Assembly (NCBI GenBank): GCA_022539475.1
Contig: VCMS01000050.1
Span: forward strand, 318,289-382,288
DNA: 64,000 nt
Reading direction: 5' to 3'
From: Gracilaria domingensis
Lineage: Eukaryota > Rhodophyta > Florideophyceae > Gracilariales > Gracilariaceae
Of the stretch, positions 1 through 10,703 are shown in pieces; position 1 is the first letter of the stretch, and each line of letters begins with the position of its first letter. The notes under the pieces are model-generated. The model searched no databases. It had not been told where the DNA came from and saw only the letters and a list, made by a program, of their open reading frames with translations. The translations under genes and the position numbers were made by a program.

Positions 1-1402
1 CCCTGTACACTGCAGCTTCGACATCCCGACCAGAACAAGATTTTGCTTTTCGACGCGCGCTGTATATGGCACGGCAGCCCTGTTCGCTGACGACCATGCC
101 CTTGTGCCGTTTCCGAATTCGGCCGTCTCCGAAAACAAAAGGATAATCGAGACTCCGTTTATGCGTGCCAATTCCCGTAGCTCCCAATCGCTCATTGATG
201 TAGTCAATAGTTTGCTTGCTATTGTATCCTCGATCAGACGCAAAGATTGCGTCTGTCATGGGCTTCACAGGCCATGCTGTTGGAACCCCTTGGATGAGAC
301 GGACAAGTCTTTCCCACACGTCTGTGATTTTCTCGCCTGGTCTGGAGTAGTGACTAGCAATAAACACAGGATTAAGCGCTGAACACAGTGCGTTATTAAC
401 CGGACCCAACGCCTTTTTTGGGTTGTTAACATGACTCATTGCAGTCAACTGCGCAACAGCTCTAGAACGCAACCTTTGATGGTCATCGTCGAGGCTAAAA
501 ATTGTGGTACCAGGGATATGAAGATACAGTCTTTTTACAGACGCGAGCTCGTCCTCCAGCTCAGTGATTAATGAATTAGCTCTCTGTGGAAAGTTGGACC
601 ACCCTTCTCCGTAAGACTCTACTCTCTGCCGTCTGCCGGTGGTGCATGACAGAGCACTCCATATTTGGTTGTATCGGATGCTTGAAATGTTCATTTGAAA
701 GAAGAATGGCCGGTTTCGGGGAGCCGTAATTGTACTTACTGTCGACGAGTAAGAAACTGCCAAGACGTGTAAAATGATTACTTCCTTAAGCTCAAATGTA
801 GACGTGAGCTTTTGCTTACGTGAGAACAGAACACGGTTGACACTTTCGGTTACTTTTCCAAGTACATAATCTGGCAAGAAGACGTCAAGAACTGCCAGTC
901 TGCTCAAGTTTGTCTGTGTTACGACGTTGAAATTACGCTGCTTTTGCTTGATTTCCTTCATAACATTGTTCAAAACGCTGTTTGCCTCAGTGACGAAACG
1001 TTTACCTAAGTGGACATTGATCTCATCCAAATCAATTGTCAAAGTATTGAAGGGAGACGCATATGTCCAATCGATCAAACCGCCTGTAGTACTTCTCGAC
1101 GTTCCAATAGAATTTTCTCTCGCAATGTCACGGTCCGTAGTTAACGAATCTGCAGAATCTCTGCTGTTCTCCATAATATTATCAATCCCATCGCTGAAAA
1201 GGGAAGACCAAATATCGCCAACAGCTACTTGCTGTGCGTCAAAGTCTGTCCTTTCAGCACATCTGTGATCAAATGCTCTTCGTCCATCGCAGTTCATCGT
1301 CTGATATACGTGACCTGCCTTCTGAGGCAAAAGAGCTTGTTTCTGAAACAGTGTCTGAATTGGAAAGCTTGTCTGATTTCGAAGGTGCGAATGAACTACC
1401 AT
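1..1402 (-). pseudogene. DDE transposase-like gene (piggyBac-like), partial and frame-broken
   Basis: On the minus strand a frame stays open from an ATG at 1402 to the left edge (about 467 codons). It contains a run reading FASDRGYNSKQTI (around 210-250), then GTHKRSLDYPFVFGD (around 135-175). This order, an Asp-centred segment, a conserved GTxKR and a following proline, is how piggyBac-type DDE transposases read around their second catalytic Asp. Homology to piggyBac proper is inferred. Upstream, a second frame (1269-1694) without an ATG overlaps it; it is Ser/Glu-rich and looks like the acidic N-terminus of the same protein, so a frameshift or unspliced junction near 1270-1400 separates them. 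The C-terminus lies outside the window. Alternative: another DDE superfamily with a similar motif order. Confidence 0.5.
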
Positions 1403-1743
1403 TGCTGCCTTGGGATTTGTCTTCTTCGTTGAAATCTGAAATCAGATTTTTAGGGGCTAGCAAAGCTTTGTGGCCTTGATAGAATTGGCTCGGATTTGTT
1501 TCACCTGGAGTGAGGGAGATCAATTCATGAACAGGAGCAGAGAAAGAGAGTTGCGGCGCGTAGTTCTCCAAAGTTTGTGCAACTGAACACAGTTCAGTAT
1601 GGTTCTCAGAGTTGCCAGAACTTTGGACGTCTTGACCTGTGCATGAAGAAGAAGACTGGAGGGTGAGGGACTGTTTCACCTGAATCTCACCCAAAAAAAA
1701 GGTGATGCAATTTCCTCACCCTGCTGGAACGGGGTTAAACTTG

Positions 1744-1773
1744 CCCGGGGCGTTTAATTTAAACGACCCCGGG
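1744..1773. repeat. imperfect palindrome next to transposase 5' end
   Basis: Arms cccggggcgtttaa and ttaaacg-a-ccccggg fold around a single T with one bulged base (14 pairs). It sits about 50 bp beyond the open part of the transposase frame and 6 bp after a TTAA (1735-1738), the tetranucleotide that piggyBac elements duplicate. It may be near the element's terminus. The other end is outside the window, so this is unproven. Confidence 0.4.
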
Positions 1774-2168
1774 TAACTGTAACCGTACCCCTGGCCTTCT
1801 ACTGTCAGTCTAGCCAAAATTGAAATTGGATCAATGGTGCGTGTAGCAGCAATGAAAATCCAAATGGAATGAATTCCATCTAACTTTTTCCCAGTTTTTC
1901 TGTAGCGCGTACAGTGCTGGAAAACAGAAATGTTTTAATTTTATTAAACCCTTTTTCTATTATTGTCAAACGTCTTCCATACCCGCATCTCCCAGACAAC
2001 GTAGAATCTAAGAAGGATTAAATCATAGCCACTCATTATAAGATTATAACTCCAGTATGATCAACGGCAGTCCTTAGATTTCTCCCCCCGCCTCAATGGT
2101 GTTCCTCTGTTTACTCGCCATACTCTTGATCAGCTGGTCGGGAATAGCTAGGTTTCGAGTCGTTCCCC
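1774..2168. other. intergenic
   Basis: AT-rich spacer before the membrane-protein gene. A TATAAG-like box around 2038 lies about 130 bp before the ATG at 2169. Nothing else is evident. Confidence 0.4.
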
Positions 2169-3626
2169 ATGGTTGTCGTGACCAACATAGATGTGAGCGT
2201 GTTCAACATCGTCAAATATCTCATCCTGAATATCGTGATTGACGTCATTGTCCGAAGAGGCCTGGATGGCCTAGAGCACTTTCGTCGTCGCCTAAGCTTG
2301 TATCGAGGACGTTCCGTTTCCGTGTCAGGGCTTCGCATAGATCGATACAATCTTCTTGGAACATTTAAATCCGGTCAAGTGCTCTTCGCCTCATTTCTTT
2401 TTGCGGTTACAGTCGTAGCATACACGGTGGAGGTTGGCCTCGAGTACGCAGTGGACTCGCGCGCAATTCGATATCCGTCACGAGGTAATATCACACGAGT
2501 GCAATACGAGACGGGCGTTTGTTCAGTGGAGCGTCTGGATACAGACAACAACTTCCGTCTCACTGCTCTCATCGCTGAGCAGTGTGTCACTTTCGTTGAC
2601 GGAATTTATCGTTTCTACAAACCTGTGTGGACTAGTGAAACAGACAACGATTTTGGGTTGCTGTGTGAAGCAGTGGAGCGAAATCAGCTGTACGAAGGCA
2701 GAGGTGTGTATGGTCCTCGTTTTGGAAGCGAAGGGGCTTCTAAAGTATCTGCCCTCGCTGAAGCACTCGCCAGCAACTCGCACAAATCTTTTGGTGACTC
2801 TGAGCATGCACTGGTAATAATAAACGTCACTTCCAGTGATGTGTTCCTATGGAACAGTTTTGTCACTCCTGAGGCACAGTTCATCACCTCCATGTTTGTT
2901 AAAAGCATGCCCGGTACAAGTGTGAAGTGCTTCGGGTTCACAATGGGCCGTCGAGATCGAAATACTTTTCTCCTCCATATGTTGGGATGCGTTGATAGTT
3001 TTGCCGACGAAGGCTCATTGATTATCACCTCTGGTACAAGCTTCCTTGACGTGGAAGCATCGCAGGTCGAGGCTGAAGATTCGTTCGAATGGAGCGCGCA
3101 AGTCGCCGTTGAGGTGCGTATGCGAGTACCGTTCTACTTTCGAGGTATAGCAGAAGAGCACCCGAGTCGGGTCAACAGCACTGCGTTCGCATTTTTCCTT
3201 TCTCGTTCTTTTCCGCAGGATGTCATCAATCTTAATAAGTATGGGATTGTGTACCTGTTCTGCGATCAGATTGACATGCCGATATGGAATGGAAGTACTT
3301 GGGTAGAAGAATATGAGTTTTCATCTTCTGAGGTACGGGTGACCGCGACAGTGGAAGAATGGGGAATAGCTCTGGTTGCATGCTGGGCGGTTATTGTGAG
3401 TTTGACGCACTTGTTAGTCACGTATGTGGCTCTTAGAAAGAGAATGCCAGGCAAGTTAATGGGTGAAAAACATCTGCTTCGTCGGTGGGCTGAAGACAAT
3501 GATGGGAATGATCCAGGGGAAGAAGCTGATAATGATGCCTTCCTGTCAGTCCAGGAAGGTAAGCATGGGGACTACATCACTGCAACTGTGAGGCGTAGCA
3601 GTTTAGGGAGAAAACGAAGACTTTAA
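2169..3626 (+). CDS. three-TM ectodomain membrane protein (singleton of the family)
   Basis: 485 aa, not matched to any family I know. Hydrophobic segments are seen at about residues 11-29, 71-92 and 398-422. A basic loop (RRRLSLYRGR) lies between TM1 and TM2. Between TM2 and TM3 is an ectodomain of about 300 residues with several cysteines and at least four N-glycosylation sequons (for example GNIT, INVT, VNST, WNGS). The tail is 63 residues, acidic then Arg/Lys-rich. The predicted topology, two N-terminal TMs, long glycosylated domain, one TM, cytosolic tail, is shared with genes at 14,001, 16,284, 29,845 and 31,611, although sequence similarity to them is only weak by eye. A role in surface sensing or adhesion is a guess. 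ATG at 2169 is the first in frame; stop is TAA. Confidence 0.8.
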   Translation: MVVVTNIDVSVFNIVKYLILNIVIDVIVRRGLDGLEHFRRRLSLYRGRSVSVSGLRIDRYNLLGTFKSGQVLFASFLFAVTVVAYTVEVGLEYAVDSRAIRYPSRGNITRVQYETGVCSVERLDTDNNFRLTALIAEQCVTFVDGIYRFYKPVWTSETDNDFGLLCEAVERNQLYEGRGVYGPRFGSEGASKVSALAEALASNSHKSFGDSEHALVIINVTSSDVFLWNSFVTPEAQFITSMFVKSMPGTSVKCFGFTMGRRDRNTFLLHMLGCVDSFADEGSLIITSGTSFLDVEASQVEAEDSFEWSAQVAVEVRMRVPFYFRGIAEEHPSRVNSTAFAFFLSRSFPQDVINLNKYGIVYLFCDQIDMPIWNGSTWVEEYEFSSSEVRVTATVEEWGIALVACWAVIVSLTHLLVTYVALRKRMPGKLMGEKHLLRRWAEDNDGNDPGEEADNDAFLSVQEGKHGDYITATVRRSSLGRKRRL

Positions 3627-4921
3627 GACTGAGACTTTTGGAGATGGCCCCGTACGCCTTCATGACATTGTCTTGCGAAGCTTGTTAGATTCTCTTTAAA
3701 CTCGGTTCTTCTGGAGGATACTAATTTCATGGTGAAGGTTACCTTGGTAGAAGGCTACCAGATTTGATGGCTCTTCTCAAAGAACAGAGGTACACGGTTA
3801 AGGATTGTACACGTACCAAAGGTACATAACGAAGGCCCAAGTGGCAAGCTGCGATAATAATCCATAACATACACGTACACATACCGTTTACACGTGTACA
3901 CCAACCGGGTTTCTTACATTTTCATAATGTTTTCTCTACTTTTCGTGAAAACATGGCCTGATTTACCTTACAGTGTAGGAAACCTAGTCTCTTTTTCGAG
4001 ATTACGAGAAAAAGTTCGGGTAACCCGCAGTTTTCCGCTCCCTCTCTTTCGCGAATGGGCATCCAACAAAGGCACACGCCAGGCGAAAAGACTTGACATG
4101 CACATAATACTATTAGAGCTAGCCTGTCTCTGAGAGACTACTCATTATGAAACGAGAAAAACTCAAGCACACGCAACATCATACATTTTCCTGCTTTACT
4201 TCAGTTGTACTGCTTTCGCGGATACTTATATAGAATAGTTGCAGATATCTCGACTCTGGTGGTCAGATAAAGCGAGCGAAAGGCCAGACTTTACTCATGC
4301 CTTTTATTTGTGGATTATGTCGTAAGGCTTTTTGATGTGCGTCTTGATGTTTTCTTTTGCGGTCCATGTGCGTCATCCTCAATCCCTCGAACAACGACTT
4401 TCGTGCGAAAGCTTTCGGTCCGATAACGATTCATCTAAGATCCCTTGCATTGCGTCACCAACGCCCTTTTAGGTTGCGTGGTTTTCGGGACGGAGAATCT
4501 GCAATTCTTCTTCATTTACTCGGGGCAAATGGAGAAAATTGTGTACACGCACTTCACTAAGTAAATCAGCCAAGTCAGGTTTCTACCTACGAGGCAATGA
4601 GGTGGTTCTCTAGAAAACGCAAAAATCAAGACAAAGGGCAGTATGACTTGGAAAAACATTACCTCATTTGGCCCACAATTCCATTTTCTTCAGGAATCGA
4701 GATAATACTTGGGCAACCGTACAGCCAAAGGGGCTGCATGTCCCTTCATAGACCCTGCAGTCTCAGTGAGTATCGGGGCTCCTCTGCAAGAAGGAAATGA
4801 AAGATTTACCATGCACATAAGGCAGAGCACAACACGTGAGCTCAGTTTCCCCCATGGTAATGCCACAATCCACCGCCTAATCACGTTGTTTGTTCAAATC
4901 CTTATCACCGTGATGCATTAG
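3627..4921. other. intergenic, no gene seen
   Basis: About 1.3 kb with only short, compositionally random frames. The 3' side holds scattered CACGTG-type motifs (for example near 3890). No repeats or RNA genes recognised. Confidence 0.4.
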
Positions 4922-4995
4922 TATATAAACCTTTGGTTCCCCTCTGATGTGCAGGTACTATGTGTCATCTCACTGTGCGGTGTTGCAACTCATAA
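4922..4995 (+). promoter_or_regulatory. TATA box and 11-codon upstream ORF of the GH16 gene
   Basis: TATATAAA at 4922-4929 lies 97 bp before the GH16 ATG, the spacing seen for other genes here. If transcription starts about 30 bp downstream, the first ATG in the mRNA is at 4960 and opens an 11-codon reading frame ending in TAA at 4995. Such a uORF could damp translation; that is inference. Confidence 0.45.
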
Positions 4996-5025
4996 TTTCC
5001 CTCCAAGTTTCATCCAAATCCCCCA

Positions 5026-5967
5026 ATGAATTCTGGACCACCATTTCCTCCTACATGGAGAGATAGGAGAGAGTGTCCAGTAGCAATGGATCTCCCAGAA
5101 GTTACTGAGGTTCCGAATCTTGTTAATGGACATGACGACCCACCACCGAGATACATCGTGAGACAGGCGCCGGCCAATATGCAATGGGTGAAGCAATACA
5201 ATTTTTCCTCCGAGTTCAACACAGAGAACGCCGGAGAGATAGTTCCAATGGATCAGCTCGATCGATGGACAACCGATAATCATTGGCCAGGCCGCTACCC
5301 TGCCGTGTTTGATATGAACAATGTCACGTACGACGGCAGGTCCATGGTTCTAAGGGCGCGTCAGCACAATACTCCCACGTCAGGCTTTCTTGCAGAGTTT
5401 GGTCAAAGCCACCGAACATGTATCGACGACAGAATGAGAGCAGGTCGCCGCTTCTATACTGGCTCCTTTGTGAGAAGCAGAGAAGAAATCACGTACGGTT
5501 ATTTTGAGGCCGTGGTTAAACTGGGAGACTCGGGGCTTTCTAGTGCATTCTGGCTCAAGGAACGAGGAGGAAGAGAACGTGAGATCGACGTGTTTGAGTA
5601 CAGTACGAGCACGAACCTTGACGGACGCCGACGCCTACCTTTGGCCAATCAGTTCCTCATGAACGTACATACATTCGAGAGACGCGGTAATCAGAGAACC
5701 GATCATGAGAATTCGAAATTTGTGGGGTTGGATCAAAATTTGAGCAGGCAGCCGTATATCAAGACCGGACTACATTGGACCAGGGACACGGTGAGTTGGT
5801 ATCTTAACGACACGCTGGTGAGAGAGTTTGATCATGGTGGCGAATTTCGAAACGCGAGAATGCGTGTTCAGTTCGATCGAGAGTACTTCAATTGGATTGG
5901 GGACCCCCTCCGCAAGGATCCGTTTGACGACTTCAAGGTGATGTACATTCGCACCTGGCAATTGTAA
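5026..5967 (+). CDS. glycoside hydrolase family 16 protein
   Basis: 313 aa. The GH16 catalytic signature EIDVFE is at residues 186-191: E186 nucleophile, D188 helper, E191 acid/base. It is preceded by the typical strands GSFVRSREEITYGYFEAVVK and an AFWL segment, and followed by NVHTFE and a GLHWTRDTVSWYLND strand, all usual in this beta-jelly-roll fold. The form with one extra residue between D and the second E is the beta-bulge type of laminarinases, agarases and carrageenases. In a red alga a role in remodelling cell-wall galactans is likely but the substrate cannot be read off. No hydrophobic signal peptide is encoded from this ATG and an in-frame TAA lies just upstream (about 4993). It is therefore cytosolic, exported unconventionally, or a short signal exon is missing. 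Stop TAA. Confidence 0.85.
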   Translation: MNSGPPFPPTWRDRRECPVAMDLPEVTEVPNLVNGHDDPPPRYIVRQAPANMQWVKQYNFSSEFNTENAGEIVPMDQLDRWTTDNHWPGRYPAVFDMNNVTYDGRSMVLRARQHNTPTSGFLAEFGQSHRTCIDDRMRAGRRFYTGSFVRSREEITYGYFEAVVKLGDSGLSSAFWLKERGGREREIDVFEYSTSTNLDGRRRLPLANQFLMNVHTFERRGNQRTDHENSKFVGLDQNLSRQPYIKTGLHWTRDTVSWYLNDTLVREFDHGGEFRNARMRVQFDREYFNWIGDPLRKDPFDDFKVMYIRTWQL

Positions 5968-6880
5968 GTATAGACGCTTTGGGATTTGTATTATCTAAAT
6001 GCTCGCAGCCAAATTCTGACTCTCTACTTTGTCTCTTCTTGATCACTGCCACAGGAAAAATAGGATTTTGAGGGACCAAGATTAGTTCGCTGAAGCATTG
6101 AGATAACTTTGTCTACGAAAGAATGCAATCGAAGGGCCAAAAAGAAGTACATATATGTGACAAATAAATGTTCATGTTAGTCCATATTTCAAACGGTTTG
6201 CAAACAGTTTAGCTACGTTGAGCCAAGGAAAATGAAAAGGAAGCATGACCTCTGGTCCCGATGAGTTCAATTGTGTCTCTCAATAACCTGCGTTGCACGG
6301 TCTCCAGCCTCAGTATGATGTACGACCGCGTTCTTGGCGGCCGGCGCGACGGAGAACACATGACGGTGGCGCCGACGACCAACACAACCGCACCTTTGCG
6401 CGTGCCGAAGAGCGGGCGCCCTGCAAACAGGGCGGTAAAAGAAAAACCAAAGCGAGAGACCGAAAACAAGGACCTCAAGCGAGCACCAAGTTAGCAGGTA
6501 GCTGAGCGGTGGAGTTCCACATAGATGCTAGCAGCGAGCGAACTTCGCTTTTGTGCTCAAGTAGGGTGCCGCCCAAGAATTGAATACGAACAAAGCAACC
6601 AAGAACCGGCATATGCGTGCACTTGCCCACCGTGACATCGTGTGCTACGGTTCGTTTTAACAAATCACCATCTTTGATTAGAACATTACATATCAGCTCT
6701 TTGAGAAGCAAAGTTCTCAAAGTAGGATGCGCAATGCTCCTAAAAAACTCTTTTTTGTTACAACATCATTTAAACTAAATCTTTCTGGGCGAAAATAATG
6801 CCCTTCTTTCATGAAATGATGTATTTACATATCCTTCTCCAAAGAGAAAATATGGCCTTACAAAAGAAGAGATTCTGAAT
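5968..6880. other. intergenic, no gene seen
   Basis: Spacer between the GH16 gene and the MITE. Around 6,260-6,480 both strands give short overlapping frames rich in Arg/Thr with no recognisable domain; I treat them as chance. Confidence 0.35.
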
Positions 6881-7448
6881 ACTATACCCAGGCCCGTATT
6901 TGCGACTGACTGACTTGATAGAAATATAAATGACTAGTGACTGACTGACTAGCATATGCAATAAATTTCTAGTCATATTTAGTCATTTACAGTACACGTG
7001 GTGCAGGAAAACACGTGTTACGTTCATAACCACTAATAATCCTACACGTGCGTAATATAATAGGTTACATGGTTTGCAAATTAAGTTTTAAGTTTTTTTC
7101 TCACTACAGATAGTATGCATAGTTAGCAATTTGTTAAGATGACTGTTTGTTTGATTAATTTGCCTTTGTTTTCAATTTTTTGCTCGTTTTTAAAAACGTT
7201 TTAAAAACATTGAAGTTTGATATTAACATTCTTTAGAACGAATATATGTTGTTAGAGCCTAAGCAAATTGGCATGTGTACTTAGGTATCTCCAACCAAGA
7301 GCAGTGCAGTTTAATTTCTAAGAAAACAGGCTTAGAAAAAGGACAAAGGAGAACGTGACTAAAAATGACTGACTTCGAATTTTTTTGATTGACTTTGACT
7401 TTTCGACTTGGTCAAAAATCTAGTCACAAATACGGCCCTGACTATACC
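6881..7448. mobile_element. hAT-type MITE, 552 bp, with intact 8-bp target duplication
   Basis: The element spans 6889-7440. It begins CAGGCCCGTATTTG and ends CAAATACGGCCCTG, inverted repeats that pair at 13 of 14 positions and continue imperfectly. It is flanked by identical 8-bp copies of ACTATACC (6881-6888 and 7441-7448). CAG...CTG ends plus an 8-bp duplication are the hallmarks of hAT transposons. The AT-rich interior encodes nothing. Clusters of TGACT/AGTCA near both ends (around 6904-6950, 6970-6990, 7355-7425) resemble the subterminal transposase-binding repeats of hAT elements. Three CACGTG sites lie inside (6995, 7012, 7045). The perfect duplication suggests a fairly recent insertion. 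Confidence 0.85.
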
Positions 7449-8330
7449 TGCCATGCATTTAATGCTCTATCCTTTGAATTAGATCAGACTACTATCCGTC
7501 AAATATAGAGTAGAATTGCTTCCGAAACAGTACAAGGTAGCAACTAAGCTTTATTTTCCAAATAAAGAAAAGTTTCCACAAGATACATTTTTTGTAAAAG
7601 AGAAACAAATTGTTTATACAAAAAGCAAAAACTTTGGTTTATATTCTCTATCTTTTTACTTTTGTGCTGTAATACAAATACAAGTTCATTTTAACTTGGT
7701 GAACGAAAGCTTTTAAAAGTTTTTTGGAAACAAGAATAAGATTGTGCTTTAATTAATGAAATAATTAAAATGAAGGTTTTGAAATGATACGTGAAAATGC
7801 TATGACTATTCCTTACATTGTTTTAGAGACATTAAAAGAAACTAAATCTACACGTGCATTATGAGAAAAGTGTACTTTTGAATACTACCTCAGATGCATT
7901 TCCCAAATTTGTGGATGCAAGGAAATTTTTTTCTTCAAACGCTAATTTGTTGCCATGATACTGATCCAATCTGAGAAATCCTCTAGAAATGGACCCAAAT
8001 GGGCCGTGCGACACGGAGCATTTTTAAAATTTTTTTATTAGTTCACGGCAGTTTGTTTTGATAAAAACGAGAGCATTCTATATGTAAGCGCGCACTTTTC
8101 GTCAGTGTACCAACAACGTAAGAAGAATACCGAAACTTCTATTAATGCTACTATTTTTTTTCTATTTTAGCTTTACATTTTGAGCTGATTGCAGAGTTTC
8201 CATGCCAGTAGGAGCTCTGCAATTAAGTTTTTCTGAAATACAGGTAAATGCGGAGCAGGTCTAACAATGAAGGGATATTGCATTATGTCAAAATCAATAC
8301 TATCAATTCTGCATAGCACACAAATTCATC
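7449..8330. other. AT-rich intergenic, no gene seen
   Basis: AT-rich DNA with homopolymer A/T runs and no credible coding frame; a 66-codon AT-rich frame at 7516 has no recognisable features. It lies downstream of the 3' end of the methyltransferase gene. Confidence 0.4.
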
Positions 8331-9854
8331 TTACTCACACTTCGTAAACGAAAGCATCTTTGTCTTAGAACGCACCTCCTTCACCATTGGCTTGAATCGG
8401 CCTTTTCCACGTATCAGTTCGACAAACGGCTCTTCAATATAAGTTTCGTACCATGGTTCATTCAACGCTCCAAACTGGTGAAGCTGTCCATCAGCGCTCA
8501 ACGAATCTCCAAGTTGTATAGAGTCCGTGAGTACGAACAGTCCTCCTTCTTTCAACACTCTATGAACCTCGTTAAGAACCTTCCTTCGAACTTCAGGAGG
8601 AAGTTCGTGGAACAAATACACAATATACACAATATCAGCAGTTCCATCCGCCAATGGAAGACATTCTGCGGCGGCTTGCAAAAATCGAACACTTCCAAGC
8701 GGTGGCGAGCTTTCAGAGCACGTTTTTTCCCAGTACTTCATGTTCTCTCTTGCTTTCTGTAGATAAAATGGGCTGAGATCAGAAATCATATAATTGGCCT
8801 GTGGCCAGTTGTCCCGAACAAAAGTAGCCTATCGACCTGTGCCTGCTGCCAGTTCGACAATGTTCAAATCGCGCTCAGGCCTTTTGTGCTCGCGAATGTA
8901 CTGGCCGATTGGGATTAAAGTGGAACGCTGCATGGCATCTTGCCGCCCTAAGAAAAATGTCTCCGTGGAAAGCTCATACAGGCTTGCCGAGGTGGACGAA
9001 AGCCATCCATCTGTTTGCAGATGATAGGTGTATTTGTAATAGTCGGGCAGAAAAGAGCTTTCCATCCACATTGAGGCTTCTTTCTGCCCTTTGGAAAACT
9101 TACGCGAGATCGAAGAAACTTCGCTGGCAAGATGCATCGTTTGGGGGAGCACAAAGAACGGGTTATTTTGCCTGTGGAACAGTCTCATATCCCACGGTAG
9201 CTTGTAGATATTATTGCAGACGTTTTCAAAGTCGTGTCGAAATGTGTGTATCGCCTCATCTACCATTTGAGCAAATCTCATTAATGAGCCCGAACGTTTT
9301 GGCGAAGATAACGGATCGTCAATGCCGCTCGCCACAAATCCAAACGCGGTGCTCGAGAAGAAAGCCAAGCGAGACAAAGCGAAAAACCAGTACCGGACGA
9401 GGTAGAGTTTTTGAAAAGGCAACCCCGAGAAAAATCGAAGATGTTCACGGAAGCTATTCGCCAGGATATGCGGCTGTTGCTCTGTGTCATACTGTCGCCA
9501 AAAGTGCGTGAGCTTGTTTGGCGGAAAGAAGCGGTCCTCGAGTAGACCTGGTTTCTGAGGGATCGGGTTTTTGCGACCGGGGCCGAGATCAAGGAAAGGT
9601 TCTCCTTGGGCAACTGCAGCAGGTGGCGACTGACTGCGAGAGGTTGGTGATGGCCGAGTTGAGCTTGGCGGAGAAATTGATGGGGATGGCGGTGTGGCTA
9701 GTTCTCGACGTGGCGATTGTGACGTGGAGGCGACGATGAACGGAGATGGTGTGTGTGTGTTACGTACGCTTGAGCGAAGACAGACGATGGCGGACTGGTC
9801 GGGGAACAGTTTGCGGACGCCGACAGATGCGGATGGCACGAAGGCTGGCGTCAT
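8331..9854 (-). pseudogene. plastid-type SAM methyltransferase with an in-frame TAG
   Basis: One frame runs from ATG 9854 to TAA at 8331 (508 codons) and is broken only by TAG at 8829-8831 (codon 342). The part before it ends in SAM-binding motif I (VELAAGTGR). The part after it carries the next motifs in register (ISDLSP, then ADIVYIVYLFHELP, then LKEGGLFVLTDS). Neither half works alone. The middle segment (YHLQTDGWLS, STETFFLGRQDAMQR) matches my memory of chloroplast methyltransferase-like proteins of plants. The leader starts MTPAFVPSASVGV and is Ser/Pro/Arg-rich, as plastid transit peptides of red algae are. TAG is one base from TAC, TCG, CAG or GAG, so a single substitution may have killed it, or it is a sequence error or strain allele. 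The next ATG after the TAG (8789) would give a fragment lacking motif I. Confidence 0.75.
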
Positions 9855-10703
9855 CGCGATTGTGAGTAGAGAATGTTTCCCGTTGATGAAGGACTGAGCG
9901 CACGAGCGAACGAGCGAACGAAAGAAGGGACGAGTCCGGGCCTGTGATGATTGTTCCGCTGAAGATCTGCACAACCGGCGACCGGTCCGGGAGGGTCTGT
10001 GCTACGGCTGTAGAGAAATTGCAGTGGCGGCCTTTGATGGGCTGCTTGCGTATCTGGAAGGGCTCTTAGATGAGGCTGGCTGCTTTGAGAACCAAGATTT
10101 GCAGAATGGAGTAGTTTTGTAGTTTTGTTGATGAGAAGGTTCTTTTCTCAGGGTGCCAAAGATTGTACGCTATTCTATATCGTTTGCTTGTACCTGCTGA
10201 AACTAGTACCAAACCATCAGTAGCGCATTGCAGGGGGCTGTAACAATTCACATCCTAACATAGCATAATGAGAGTGATTGTCAATCAAGGCACAGACACT
10301 GTGAGGCTTGAATGTGCCAGGTTGACGAGGAGTCTCAAGGTCCAAGTTCCAAACTGGAACGACCATCAAATATCTCACACGCCGAGTTTGTCTTCGGGTG
10401 TTTCAGGTTCGAAAAACACGAAAGTGAATGGCTCACACGGGGGCAGATGGCCACGTATGCATTAGTTTCATAAAACATAGAAGAAACAAAAGGAACACGT
10501 GGACTGCCACGTGTCTAGTTCGAGGATTTTGCTCGCTTGTCACCAGCTGCTTGTCACTATGCACTTCTTCAACGGAGATATGGTGACAGTCTCCCACCTT
10601 CGGACCTCTGATCGAAATACGGCATCTACCTTCGTAAGTGACAGCTAAACGAAACGCGAGTGGACAGACCCGGGAAGCGAAGAGACTGACGGTGTCTCAC
10701 TCA
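9855..10703. other. intergenic with G-box inverted repeat
   Basis: Upstream of the methyltransferase gene; includes a short GCGAACGA tandem run near 9,900. A perfect inverted repeat ACACGTGG-actg-CCACGTGT lies at 10,495-10,514. No gene seen. Confidence 0.4.
10495..10514. promoter_or_regulatory. paired CACGTG (G-box) inverted repeat
   Basis: Two 8-bp arms, ACACGTGG and CCACGTGT, are separated by 4 bp. Each arm is itself a G-box/E-box (CACGTG), the core site of bHLH and bZIP factors. It lies about 190 bp beyond the 3' end of the secreted Cys-rich gene and about 640 bp from the methyltransferase ATG, so its target is unclear. Confidence 0.4.
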
